Assembly (NCBI GenBank): GCA_039545275.1 | Contig: BCHS01000018.1 | Coordinates: forward strand, 186,001-250,000 | Origin: Pseudomicrostroma phylloplanum | Lineage: Eukaryota; Basidiomycota; Exobasidiomycetes; Microstromatales | Reading direction: 5' to 3' | Length of the DNA stretch: 64,000 nt | Shown: piece by piece, positions 32,842-45,900 of the stretch | Layout: every line of letters starts with the position of its first letter | How positions within the stretch are numbered: position 1 is the stretch's first letter | Position numbers and translations under genes: made by a program | Notes under the pieces: model-generated | What the model was told of the DNA's origin: nothing | Databases searched by the model: none | The model's input: only the letters and a program-made list of their open reading frames with translations

Positions 32842-33381
32842 GAAGGAGCCGGACTTGCTGAAGTCTTCAACGAATTGAGAAGTCTTGATTGAGCATCACC
32901 TCGGAAGGTTGAAGGTACGGATCGTCGGCCGGGTCGCCCGAGCGAGGCGCCTCCACTTGCCTTCCCGCTGACAAAGATTCCGATCCGACTCCGCCCTTCG
33001 CGACGAGCGATGCGTCGGCTACCGGTATGAGCACCTCGCGACCGACACCCGGTAGCCGGGCTGTTCCACCAGACGTGGTCGCACATCACACAATTACCTG
33101 CCACAGATGATTTGTTACAGTCGGTCGTCACCATGGTGAGCTCAGCGATGTGCCGGGCGGCAAGCTCCCGGGTGTGACCTTTGCCCCTGACGACTGTTTG
33201 TACCCGTTGCGTATATGACTGCCCCTAGCCGCGTCGCGACTCCTGGGTCAGGTACGGCCATGGAAGTGACGCACAGCCTGGCGAAAGTTCAAGAAGCCAC
33301 GTATGCCATGCTTTGTGATGCACAGCACGCTGCTGAGCAGGTATATATCACCTCCACCACCCTCCCTTCGCCATTCTCTCG
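32842..33381. promoter_or_regulatory. Divergent promoter region, MoCF gene and aspartic protease
   Basis: This 540-bp region lies between the start codons at 32841 and 33382. A 10-bp perfect inverted repeat (CGGCTACCGG at 33016-33025 and CCGGTAGCCG at 33049-33058) could form a hairpin or a dimer binding site. TATATA lies at 33342-33347, about 35 bp upstream of the protease ATG. No gene is seen. Confidence 0.45.
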
Positions 33382-34951
33382 ATGCCCTGTCTCTCTCGTC
33401 TTCTCACAGCTACCTTGTGTGCTCTGACCTGGTTTCGAAGCGCACGATCAGCACCTCATACCCCTGAGACACTCTCCAAACCCCGATTCAACATGAGTAC
33501 CACCATCCAGATTCGCAAAGCCCAGCACCTCCACAAGGTCGGGGAGGAGGCTGATGGGCATATCGACACCGCCAAGGTTCGAGCCCACGCAGATGGTCTC
33601 TTGGCCAAGCATCAGGCTCGAGGTCTTGCCCATGAGGTGAGACACCACTCACATTCGGGTCAGCATGAGGGGCATCCCGTTACTGACCATCAGCATCGAG
33701 GTCACCATGCGCTTGATAAGCCTGCAGCCGCACGGGACATCGGAAAGACGGCCGATGTGGACATGATCATCCAAGGTGATGGGTTCAACTGGATTGGTGA
33801 TCTCACCGTCGGTGACAAGACTGTACCCTTGCAGTTCGATACTGCCAGTACCAATGTGAGTCGTGACGAGACGTCGCTTGTATGAAGCAATCCAGACTTT
33901 GCTCAATCGATATTCTCACGTCACGCCCTCCAGCTGGTCCTTAACAAGGACGCCTACAAGCCGGGACCAGATGCTAAGAACCAGAGGCAGCACGGTAACG
34001 TCAGCTACGCCAGTGGTCAGACTAGTGTCGTTCATGTGAGTCAGGCACATGCTTGGGTACCTAGGACACCGCCATCTGATACGCTCCCCGCCGTTGGTCC
34101 TCCCCTTCTCACCACCAGCTCTGGACAGACACCGTCATCTTCGGCGAGCTGCCACCCATCAAGGACGTCCCCGTCTCCTGGGCCGAATCAAACTTCGTCG
34201 GCAGCAAAGACACCAAGATGCAAGGTCTCGTCGGTCTCGCTCTCCCAGGCCAAGACTCTGCTTCTCCCCTCGGCGGCTTCTTCGAGAAGGTAGTCAAGGC
34301 GGGTGTGCTCAAGGAGAACATCTTCTCCTTTGCCCTTGCACCTGGAGGTGTTGGAGAGCTCCAGTTCGGAAGCGTGTCTGAGGCGGCGACTGCTCCACCT
34401 AAGTGGCTGCCTGTGCTGCCGGACCGACCGGGAGAGTGGCTCGTAAAGGGGTCCATCAATGGTTTGGAGAGGCGCATGTTGTTGGACACTGGATCCAGCA
34501 CCATCTTGGGTGAGTAGGGGACGCACATCGTGAAAGAGCTAGTGACACTCAGGCCCCACGGACCTCATGCTGATCTGTACACTCTTTGCCTTTCCTGACA
34601 GGCCGCAAGGAAGACGTCCTCCCCATCTTCGAAAAGATGCAAGACTTCATCGAGGTCCTCGAAGACCCCGACGGCAGCATCTTCGCCGTCCTCAAGGACT
34701 CCAAGAAGCTCCCCGACTTCACCTTTACCTTTGGGGACTTCTCCTTCAAGCTCGGACAGGACGGTCTCTTCTATGGCACTATGCCGGATGGACGTCAGGC
34801 GCTGAGCATCATGGGGGATGTGATCATGGAGAAGTTCCCAAAGGATGTGTGGATCGTGGGAGATGCGGCGTTGCGAGAGGTGGTCTATACGTGCGATTGG
34901 GATGGGAAGCGCGTGGGCTTCTCGCCTCACAAGAACACCATCGTCGTCTAG
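33382..34951 (+). CDS. Secreted pepsin-family aspartic protease
   Basis: Four exons, 33382-33855, 33934-34035, 34119-34509 and 34602-34951, give 438 residues. Residues 1-24 (MPCLSRLLTATLCALTWFRS) are a signal peptide. A basic propeptide with a His-rich segment (HHSHSGQHEGHP) follows. The first active-site motif is D153-T-A-S-T in LQFDTASTN, with Ala where pepsins have Gly. The second, D315-T-G-S-S in LLDTGSSTILG, is standard. QGLVGLALPGQDSASPLGGF and DVWIVGDAALREVVYTCDWD match the family's core and C-terminal strands. Members cleave proteins at acid pH outside the cell or in the vacuole. All four exons are fixed by GTGAGT donors and phase. The Ala in the first motif may alter activity but leaves both catalytic Asp in place. 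Confidence 0.9.
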
Positions 34952-35469
34952 ACGCAGCCTGGTTTAGTATGATCGAAGAAGCAGAGCCTTCGACTTGAGT
35001 ACTCCAGCTCCCCTTGTGTCTATGCTTGCTGTCAACAGCGAAAATGTCGCTCAATGATATAAAAGTAATGTCTGGTCAAGCTTCCCCTTCACCTCTGCAC
35101 TGTCCTCCTGTATGGTCTGCCCGCAAAGAGCCTGGACAACACTGTGCCTCAGCCAAAGTCATCGCGCGGTACACACGTGGAGCAAGCGACACGAATGAGA
35201 AAAGACTTCCAATTGGTTGGTGGTACTGTACTAGTGGTATAATCCCGTTGCATGGGGGCGAGGTGACGCAAATGAAAGTGTGTGGGATGATGGGGAGGAG
35301 GAAGAATAGAGACCGCACAACAGGAAGCGCAAAGCAACAGAGGGAAGGGAGGAGCTTGCAACCTTCGTGTCCAAGCGTCACTCCATCATGGACCACTCCC
35401 CACTTGCCTTGCCCCCTCTTCCTCCCTGATTGAGATCGCCCGCTGCCCGCCTCCTTCCGCTCCTGCTGC
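34952..35469. other. Convergent 3' intergenic region
   Basis: This 518-bp stretch lies between the stop codons of the protease and BCK1 genes and should hold both polyadenylation regions. No gene or repeat is recognised. Confidence 0.5.
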
Positions 35470-38400
35470 TCATCGATTCCGCACCGTATTCTTCATCGTC
35501 TTGTAGAGCATCGTGTCCTTGAAGGACCATTCGTTATTATTGTACGGGAACACATGCTCCAGCAAACGCGACGCCGTCGGGCGGGCGTCTGGGTCTAGCT
35601 CGAAGCACTTCTTGAGGAAGTGGGCCGCCTCTGGTGAAGGTCTGACGTCGGGAGGGATAGGAGGTGCTCGACCTTCTTTGCCGATCTTGAACATGGCCTG
35701 CACGGCTTCATCGTCTGACCAGGGTCTCCTTCCGGCGAGCATCTCAAGGACGACACAGCCGAGGGACCAAATGTCGACCTTTGCGCTGTATCCTTTTTTG
35801 CTCATCGTCACCACCTCTGGGGCCATCCAGAAGACGGAACCTTGCAGACTCATCCCCTCGACGTTGCTGTAGATGTTATCGCTCTTTCGCACAGTACCAA
35901 AGTCGGAGATCTTGACTGTGCCGTCGAGGTTCACGAGGAGATTGTCTCCCTTCAGATCTCGATGCAGGACACCGCGCTCGTGGAGGTAGGTCAGGCCAGA
36001 GAGGATCTGCAAGACGAAGAACTTGATGGTCCCTTCTTCCATCGGCCCATACTTGCGCAGGACACTAGCAATACTGCCGCCAGGGACATACTCCAGGAAG
36101 AGGTGCAAGTACTTTGGCGTCTCCTCGAAGCCCAAGTAGGACACGATGTTGGGGTGGTCCAGGTCTTTTAGTGTGTCAATCTCTGACTTCAGAGCAGTGA
36201 CCACTCCTTTCTGTCGTGTGTCCTCGCGGTCGCTTTCAGTGCGAGGTAATTCGACCTGTTTGACGGCAATCATCTCACCAGTGGTTGCATTCAGGGCGAG
36301 GTAGACTCTGCCATACGTACCCTTCCCGATCAGGTCACCCTTGACCCACTTGAAGACGGGCAGAGCATTCGAGTCGGTAGAGGGCGAGTCGGCAACGGCA
36401 GAGCCTGATCCTGAGGCCGTGTGAGGTCCACGATTGACTTGCTCTGAGCCTGGCGTCATCTCCAGCAGCTTGGTACCCCAGAGCTTTGTGCTCCTCCTTC
36501 TAGCGAGACTCAACCCTGGTGAGGTGACTGACGAGCTGGCCGGCGCGTTCACCGCCGTCATCGGTGTGAGACTGCCAACGCCCGAGCTCAACACTGGCGC
36601 TCGCCTAGGTGCTAGCGGCGTGTCAGTGGCCTGTGCCCCGCCATTCATCTCCATAAATCGCATTCGATCTTCAGCGACGCGTCGAATGGACTTCTTGTGC
36701 CGAGTGAGAGATGAAGCACTTGTGGGAGACGCAGTGGTAAGCTGATGTCTGCCAGAGCTGGTCGTTGATGGACTGCCAGACGCAGCACTCAACGGCAGTG
36801 GGCTGGGAGGAGCGCCCGCAGCAGCTGCATCAAGTACCGGCTTATCCAGGTCGTGGCGAGGGAAGAACTCGTCTAGGTTCTCGTACAGCTGCTCAGGGGG
36901 AGGACGCATGGCCCAAGCATTGTCTCTACGCGCGAACGAACTCTTACGGAGGACTCCAGGTGAGAAGTTTGACGAGAGCGGCGCAGCTCCTCCATTGCTA
37001 CCGGAGCTCAGCGCAGGCGAATCGTGGGGTGAAGCACGAGCCTTGGCGAAAGCAGTAGTAGGAGAGGTAGGTGCATCGATTGTCAGTCGCAATTCTGGGC
37101 GTCTGCTGGGACTTGAGACCCTCTCCAGTAGCGAAAGGCCATCGGGTGCTTTGAGAGATGGCTTGAGTGTCCCAGAGTCATCAGCATCGTCGAAGGACGT
37201 ACGTTGTCCCTTGTCTTGCCCGCTGCCGCCTGGCTTGAGCGACGAGAGATTGGCCGAGACCGGAGGCGCAGCGTCCAAGGGCTTCGCCCAAGTACCCCCC
37301 TCGTCATCGTCGTCATCATCCGCAAATGAAGCGAAAGTCCCTCCACCTTGATCGTCAAGATGGAAGCTACCTATCCTACTGCTGCCTTGACCTGAAGGAC
37401 TCTTGACAGTAGCTGTCGAAGAAGAGGTCGTCGATGGCGAATCGGCTTTGACAGTGCTGTTTGGCGAAGCCGCTGCGGTCATGCGTGGGGCCTTGAGAAC
37501 ATCGCCGTCTCCAGATGCATTAGCCAGCAGCGAAGCCCACTGGTCAGCTTTCAACGTCCCTTCGTCCTCGCCGTCCTGGGATCGCCTTGTCTTCGACGAC
37601 TTTGGTGCTGTTGAGGGTACGGCTGACATCACAGGCAGCCGAGGCAGAGGTCGGATCCTCGACACATCAATCTCATCGGGATTCATATGGGCAGGCTGAC
37701 CTCTCACTCGAGAAGAGGTAGAAGGGCCTCCCGATGGGGGAGGGGATTCTAGCGACTTCAGATGTTGACCAGGCAGGGGTCCACTACCAGAGCTGCGAGC
37801 TGATGTAGGCGCAGTCATAGATTCCTCAATGGAACTACGAGGCTGACTGCTTTCCCTGGACAGGCTTTGACGGTGGCCAACCACTGCATCGCTCTCCGTA
37901 GACTTGAAGGACTGACCAGACGAACGGTCTGAGCTGCCGTTGGTACTGCCGCGATGCGCGCCGTCGCTGTGTTGTCCACTTCCGGTAGAAGACCTGGGAT
38001 GTGTCGAGGGTGTCTGCTGTTGGTAGTGGCCACCTGGATGAGCCGGAGCACTACGATGCGACTGAGGTAGAGATGATGGTGGCGGACCTCTGTATTGAGG
38101 CGCTTGACCAGGAAGATTCTGGGTGCCCACAATTCGGGTAGCTCCGTGTTGAGGGGAGGGTGTAGTAGGGGCGCGGGGGTAATGGTATTCCTGAGACGGC
38201 CGCTGACCGTGTGGACCAGGCATACTGCTCTGCGCAGTCTGACGAGCTTCATACGACGACCTTGGCATCAATATTGGAGGGTGCGGTGATGATGCCTCTC
38301 GTTGTTCTTGCTGCTTCACTTGATGCAAGTGCTGCTGCTGCTGCTGATGGTGATGGGCCGATCTTGGATCCCACTGGGCGGCGTTCTGAGGCTGATTGTG

Positions 38401-41400
38401 AGCACGAGGCTCTCTAGGTCCAAAGTGCGGATGGACAAAGGGGTGCCGCTGCTCTTGGCCGCCACTCTGCCTTCGATGCTGCAAGGTCTCCTGCACTGTC
38501 ATACCGGGAGACAGAGCAACAGTGCCCCCGGCTTGGCCAGTGCGCTGGAATTCAGAGACCTGTCTGGCGCTGGAAGCTGGAAAGCGCGCCTGAATGTAGG
38601 GATCTTCCTGAGGTTCTGAAGGAGGCAACAGTGGCCGATAGTGGTTTGGGGCCAGATTGCCTGCGTCATGGAACGTGTGAGGACGCTGCGGGAAAGGCGT
38701 CGCAGACGGAGGTGCATGATACGAATAAGGGGCAGCACGAGGGTCTGCGTACACCCTCGCTCCGAATTCATTGGTATACACATGGCCTGCATGGGGGTGC
38801 CCAATTCCAGGCACAGCCTGCGCATGGTGCTGGTGTTGTAGCTGATAGTTGTGCGCCAATGTGGCATTGGAGGCAGGGGCCCTCAAACTCCCAGGTGCTC
38901 GATGAGCCATCTGCTGCGGGAACTGATCTCGGTAACCTCCGTCGAAGGAGCTTGCCATTCTCATCGATGCGGCTGGTGGAGGATGTCGAGAAGCTGCGGA
39001 GCTCACCGCGGCGCTGCTTGCACCAGACTGTCCAATACCTATCGGTCGACCATCTGCCGAGTGTCGCGGCTGTAATGCGGCGAGAGGCTGTGCTGGCTGA
39101 CTCGCTTGGCCTGCCGATCCAGGACGACAGCTGAGACCGTTGGCAGGAGCTGAAGGTGCTGTCGTGGTTGCTTCCCTGGCGATGGCGAGGCTTGGATATC
39201 TGCCGTCCTTCCCGGGAGACCTCATCTCTTCGGGAAGATAGTCTGAAAGAGACTGCCGGTTGGCGCGGGATGACTTGGATTGAGAGGGTGAAGCGTTGTC
39301 CTTGACGCCTCTACTGGCACTGACCTCAGTCGTCGCCTTTGACTTCAGATCTTCCATACTTCTGATCGGCTGTAGAGGAGCGCCACCCTGCCTAGTATTG
39401 AGTCTTGATGACCCACCAGCCAGATTCTGAGCGAGCAACTGCTCATAGCCAGCGTCCGGCTGGTTGTACATTCTTGCAGCATCATGGAGATCGTAGTCCT
39501 CTCTCTCCACTCCCTGGGCTTCCCGTCTCCGGCTTGAGCTATCTTCCGAGGGTCTGGGGCGGAGGTTTGGCGGGCTGTGCGCTTGGCGATCGACCTCGGT
39601 CACTTTATTCCGAGGTGATTTCGACGGTGATCTTGCATTGGATGGTGATGCGCTACCATTTGAGTATCCTAGACTTGTTGCTGGACGTTGAGGAGTTCCT
39701 CTGGAGTAGCGTCTGGGGAGCACTGGTCTTCCTTCGCCCATCGAGGCCTGCTGCAATTCTTCTACCTCTTCTGCAGGTCCACTGAGAGCTTGACCCTGGA
39801 TGTGAATCGGAGGATCGCTAGCACGCCGGGAGTCTGGATCACGAGCATCACGATGCTCGGCAGGGACGGTCCCTTTTCCTCTGAAATCATCTTCTACTGT
39901 CGTGGCATTGGTGTGAGCTGAGTCAGTGCGTCCTTCACGTACAGCCAATAGCCCTGAGGAGGGTCGCGAAGAGGTAGCTTGACTGAGACCAGAAAGGCGA
40001 GGGTCGTCGCTGCTTCCCGCACTGCCACTTGCGAAGCTTCTCCGATTGACACCCTTCGAGCGAGCGAGACCTTTCTTGCGGCCAGTCTCTGAGCCGCTGT
40101 CGTAAGTGGCCAGACCTGCATATGCTGCTTCGTTCCCATCGTGTTGGAAGGCATAGTCTCCGGTTGAAGAGACAGAGCTTAGACTGTCCGCTTTCATGTG
40201 ACGACTGCCAGAGGCAGCAGCGGTATGCGACTGACCAAAGGCCACCTGTGGGCTGAGGGGAGACTCACTGCTCCCAGATTCCTGCTTACTTTTGCGCCTC
40301 TGCGACTCTGACAGCGCTGTGACGGCAGCAGCGGGAGGAGGGCCAGTGCTGGTGGGCCGGGCAGGAGGACCGATCTGCTTCAGCAGGAACTTGAGATTGC
40401 CTTTGTCGTCTCCCAGCGCTTTGCAGACCGTCCAGAGGCTGTCTTCGGCGATCGGTGGTCCGCTGGTCTCTGACATTCCAATTTCAGTCCGGTAGAAGAC
40501 GAACGATGCTGGGTCGTCCTCAAAGCGATCTGTTTAGCCAAATAGAAAGTGTTATGGTTCAGCCTCCCATGACTTTCGCACTATTACAATCATCAACTCA
40601 CGAAGTTTGCTCAACATCCTCTCCTTGATGCCTGCTGCCGAGTCAAGACCAGACACGTCTACGACCAAAAACCTCTCGTTGTCCTCCGTCACCTGAATGA
40701 ACATCCTTCCGAGCGCATGGCGAGCCGCAACTGCAATGTCCTCCACGGATTGGAAGCTCAGCACAGACGACGCCGAAGGATTGCGGAGTAGCGGCGGCTT
40801 CTGGGCTGCAAGTTCTTCTAATAGGTCAATGTGGTCCGCTGTTGGCGCGACAGCGGGAGTGGGATCGCCGGGGGACTGGACATGGGAATAGCAACAGCTT
40901 TGAGTGAGTCTCACAGGCTGGAGATGCTCCGTGATATGAGGGCTACTCACCGACTCGTCTCCTGCACTGCCAGCACCAACAGCTGCCACCTCAGGGCCCA
41001 CCTTTGGCGGCTCTCTGGAGTCGGAGCGATAGTGAACCTTCTTGCCGAAGCGCTCAAACACACTGCCAACATGGTCGAAGAGCATGCTACCGTTCTTTCG
41101 CGAGCGGTCAGCGAGGCTTTTCTCCTTTGCGTCACGAGAGGTCTCCCCTCCTTGACCGCCTGTGATCACAGTCCGCTCCTTGGGCTTCCGTTTGTCCGTA
41201 CTGACAGAGGACCCCTCGAGCACTCTTGGTGAGGTGGGCCGAAGGATGGAGAAGAAGCCTCCACCTGCACCGGGCGATCTGACTGCTGAAGGAGGTGTAT
41301 TTGAGCCACTGTGGCCCACCGAATGAGGGTGACCGTGGCTGCCTGTTGAGCCTGCTGAGAGGGGAGAGGGGGGATGCTGATGTTGGGATGACGGAGCGAG

Positions 41401-41799
41401 AGTATTTGTGGATAGATACAGACCCGTACCGAAAGCTGCGCCTGTGTCTGCTTCGCTGTTGCCAGTACTCGTAGAGGCGAAGGAGTTGAGCCTATCATTG
41501 GAAGCTGCCGTCACGGAGAAGTTGAGGCGGGCTGGCGAATTCTGTACGGGAGAAGGCTGCGTTTGCGAATCGAAGGCGTTTGAAGAAGACGACTGGTCGC
41601 TGACTACGATAGGCGAGGACTTGGGGCTTGTGTCATCGGTCCAGCTTCCAGCGGCGATGCTTGGTCCTCCTCTACCGCTTGGCCCCCTGCTGCTGGAACG
41701 CTGACCTCCGCCAGAGCGCATACGTTCTGATCGACTCTGATCATGGTCGCTGCCGAATCCTCGAAAGGAGCGCAGCGAACCCGTTGGAGAGATGGGCAT
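35470..41799 (-). CDS. BCK1: MAPKKK of the cell wall integrity pathway (Bck1-type)
   Basis: Exons 41799-40951, 40875-40602 and 40529-35470 encode 2060 residues. Bck1 relays the Pkc1 signal to the Mkk1/2-Slt2 cascade. Residues about 290-400 match the conserved N-terminal Bck1 region (FIQVTEDNERFLVVDVSGLD, then FYRTEIG and LGDDKGNLKFLLKQIG), which is what links the small upstream exons to the large one. About 1350 disordered residues rich in Ser, Pro, Gln and His follow. The kinase domain (about 1768-2040) is complete: GKGTYGRVY, the ATP-binding Lys in IAVKQVELP, HRDLKGDNLL, DFG in KISDFGTVRK, and QGSVFWMAPEVV, which is Bck1-typical. The first intron (40950-40876, 75 bp) is in phase and stop-free, so it could be retained. 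An additional upstream exon cannot be excluded. Confidence 0.92.
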
Positions 41800-42955
41800 A
41801 TCAGAGGCTCTGGGTCACTATGAGCCAACCAAGCGCTGCGTAAGGCGCTGAGCCGCAACTCCTTTGTTTGGAAGGGTCCAAAAGCAGGTGGTACGCGACA
41901 GCTGAGCGAGCTGCTTTGGTCTTATTCGTCCGCTCAAGAACAGCAGCTACTGCGACGTGAAGCAAAGGCAGCAAAGTCTTGCTCTATGCCAGCATCAGAC
42001 TCTATTCTACGGACCCAGTCCAGCGAGGTCGGAGACGTATCTGTTGGACCCAGTTGCACGCCTGGAGATAGCTGAGCAAGCCCAGGAGACCAAAGTCGAG
42101 GATGCAAGCTTCGTTGTCCAAGTGGCAAGCGGAGGATCTTGTGTGAGGATCCCTAGAAGTACTGTGACCGATCTTGTTGCTATGCGTTGCCTACGGTTCT
42201 TGAGGTCCTTGCGCGGCTGGACGAGTAGCTCGCGTCAGTGCTTAGTGAGATTGTATGCAGTACGCGCTCCACGGAGAGGACAAGACAGGAGGTGAGATCT
42301 GCCAGATGAGGTAAGTAGGAGGACGCTGCGTGTTGGAGGGAAGTCGCTGAGCACGATTGGCTATCCGAGGCAGCTGTGATGATGATCGTGACTGCAATGG
42401 TGGTATTTGAGGGGAAGAGGGATGGGCGAGGAGGCCAACCAACCACAGGCCGTCGGAGGAGGTGAGATGCAGGCGTCACACACGGCAAAGGGGGCCCTGC
42501 ACACCCAACTCAACTCGGCTGAGTTTTTCCGCTGCTGCCTCCTCAATCCGCACCCGCGTCCGGGGAACACCAACCAGCCAAGGGCAGCGAGCAAGGATGC
42601 GCCAGGGCACGCCTACGCCTACGCACTCCTGCAGTATGCTTCAGACGTCTCACGATTCCTACCAGAAGCTTCACCATGCCATCCTCGCCACCTTGTTCCT
42701 GGCTCAGGGCAGCGATCTCGGAAGCTTCGCCGCGACGCCAAGGAGCGGTAGCCATCCACCCGGCGGGATGTAGATTGCCTCGCGTGGGCAGAGCCAGACA
42801 AGCGTACTGTAGCGCATGGGCCTCAGCCAGACGGAAAGGGAGAGAGAGGCGCAGGGCGAGGCGCATATACTGATGGGACCTTCCTCCCAACTTCCTCTTC
42901 CTGCCTATCTACCTGAGCTCCCCATCGCTCTTCACAACCACCTTGGATGTCCGTC
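41800..42955. promoter_or_regulatory. Divergent promoter region, BCK1 and VPS3
   Basis: This 1156-bp region lies between the start codons at 41799 and 42956. A plus-strand open frame at 41957-42295 shows no recognisable domain and lacks gene-like context. No repeats stand out. It may include the long 5' leader of BCK1. Confidence 0.45.
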
Positions 42956-45900
42956 ATGGACTCCGACATCTACCAGCTACAACCACTTCTGTATCCTGCT
43001 CTACCCCGCAATCACCGCTTGAATCCCAACTCTCCAGCAGCCATCAGTCTTGCTGTGCGGTGTGCCGAATCAAATAGTGAGCAGCAGGAGATGGCCACAT
43101 ATGCGGTCTTGATCTTCGGAGCTGACCCTGTATCTAATCTCTTCCGTCACTAATCCCGTCTTCATTGCCACTAGGCAGAAATTTGTACGTCGGCTCATCT
43201 GATGGCGTTGTCCACCACTACGTCCTCAGAGATGAGGGTTCTTCCCGGAACGTAAGTCGATGAGGACAGATCAGGCAGCCCCGATTTCGACGGCCTCCCC
43301 GCCGCTGACGTCTCTTCTGTTCCTTTTGTATCCTGTGTGCAGCCCAATCAGTTCGACTTGATATCAAGCAAAGTCGTCTCTCCGTCCGGCAAGCCAGTCG
43401 AGCGCCTCCTCATCCTTCATCGCATCGGCGTCGCAGCAGTCTTGGCAGAGTCCATCTTGACCTTTCTTCACCTTCCCAATCTCGATGCCCTACCGCCGAA
43501 CACGCTCCCGGTGGTGAAAGCTGTTTCCACAGTGGTATTGGATGATGCAGAAGTGGAGGGAGATGGAACCGATGGCCAAGGCTACGTCAGCCTATGCGTG
43601 GTCAAGCGGCGGCAGGTAGTACTAGCTAAGATCGGGATGGGTAGATGGCTGACTGTCAAAGTAAGTGCAGCGGGAGCTTGAACGGCGGACGCTGGGGATT
43701 TGCCTGCTACTGACAGCCTCGAGCCATGTTCAACTCCAGGAACTGCCTATTCCTCCTGGCATTATGCTCGTGAGGCGCTATGGGGATACCCTTTGTGCTG
43801 CTAGCACCACCGATTACAGCCTCATCAACTTGACGACGGCCGCTGTCACTCCCTTAGGCCTACCCATCAGCCACTCTCAGGAGTCGCCGTCAGCTTCGAC
43901 CCGTCCGTCTATCGTGACCTTACCTGCGACCTCTGGCAACACTGCGACGGGCGAATTCCTCATCACTAGTCATTCGGACGAGCAGACGTTGGGCGTGTTC
44001 ATGACGTCTAGTGGCGAGCCAGCGGCTAAGCTCATCGAGTTCTCCAGCCATCCTAGAGCTCTCTGCGTCGAGTGGCCGAACCTGGTGGCTTTGCTTCGAG
44101 ACGACACAGTTGCCGTCTACAGCTTGGAGTCAATGCAAAGGATACAGAAGATCCAGCTGCCCGATCTGATAGAGCCGAGATTGCTATCTTCAGGACAAAC
44201 GTCCCTCGACATCAGCCTGGCTTCGCGAAGGCAAGACAAATTTGTCAAGACGCTCCATCATCCCTTTCGCCCTACGGAACAATCAGAAGACAGAGCATCA
44301 TCTTACGTCGACTTCACTGCCACAGTCAAGAACTCTGCTTGGCGTGACTACATTATGAATGGAAACGATCGGCAATCAAAGATTCTCATGACATGTAAGG
44401 ATGCTGTGCAAGCTCTATGCGAGCCGATCCCCTTGTCGGAAGCGGTGTCGCTGATTGCCAATGAAAGATGGGCATCGTTGGAAGCCCTTGCAGAGCGAGA
44501 GTGGGTCAAGGAGAGCCAGCCAGACCGGAAGCAGCCGATAGTGAGTATCCCAGAGTACAACTGAGACAGATTGCCAGGACTGACATTTACATGCTTCTGA
44601 AACCTTCAGCTGCCGGCTCTCCAGCATATCTACAGCCTTCTGGCATTACGACACCTCAGCATGCTAAATTTTTACGCTGCCTCTGTGGCATTCCAGAGAT
44701 CCTCTCTGGACTATTGTCTTATCTTACGGTTGTTCCCAAAGTTGTGGAATTCGAGTAGTGTGGAGCAAGTCGAGGTATTCTCGGCCCTACAGCCTTTGCT
44801 TGAGCACTGGTGTCCCGTCGAGGATATGGTTGCTGCCAATCTGCAGCAGAATTACTCTGATGGCTGGCAAGACAATGCGGTGCTACAGCAATTGCAATCC
44901 CAGCTTCTGGAAAGAGCATACGATCTAGCGGAGAGCGTGCTTGAAGGTGCCCGAGATCGTCATTCTTCGGAGGTGGACACTGCGCTGGCTGTCCTGTACG
45001 GGACCAGGCACCAGCGTGACAAGCTCTCAGCTCTGCTGAAGTCAGAGAACGCTTGCGATGTCGAAGTCGTCGGAACATACGCGAAGGAGCTTGGCGCGAC
45101 AGCAGCGCTAGCCGAACTCTACCTTCGACGTGGAGACATAGGCCGAGTTCTTGAGCTGTGGACGGCGATGATAGATGGAGACATCGCCGACGCAGAGATG
45201 ACTCGAGGTGTGGAAGACGTGGTCAAAGTGTTGGAAGAATCGCAGCAACCCGACTTGCAGAGCAAGTATGCGCTTTGGGTCGTCAAATACGATGTACAAG
45301 GCGGGGTCAATGTGAGTGGGAAGTGCATGTCACTGGCCTGAGGGAGGAAAGTCAGACTGACCGGCACTCACCCCCCTCTACAGCTTCTAACACGCTCTTC
45401 TGGCAAGGTCGATCTCCTCACCTCGGTAGATGGCGCGGATCACCAGAACATCCTCGAGAAGCTTAGGGCTGCAGGGGCCACAGAAGCCGCGGAGCAATTC
45501 AGCGAACAGATTGTGCTCTCACAACCGCAGGCTTCGAGCCTGCACCAGGATCTCATCGACATAACACTCAGTCGCGTCGAGGTGGCTCTGCTGGATCACA
45601 CGGCGAAGAAGATCCTGCTGGAATTGACGAGAGAGTATGCACAGGGCGGATACGCCGAGGGCTTCGTTGGCCATCTGGCTATCCAGTCAAGTGCTTCGCC
45701 TGTCATCCTCGATCGACTTAAGCTGATCATGCTACTGCAAGGCTCCGGCCACTATGACGCCGACGCCCTTCTCACGCGCATAGATTCGCTCTCCAGTGGA
45801 GAAACAGGCTCACTCCTTGCCTACGAGCGGGCGATCCTCCTCGGCAAGCTATCACGACACGAAGAAGCCCTGAAGCTCCTGGCGCTAGAGCTTCGAGATG

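Noticed and set aside
42407..42751. Plus-strand open frame in the BCK1-VPS3 spacer
   Set aside because: No domain, no splice-consistent context, and overlapped by equally long frames in other phases.
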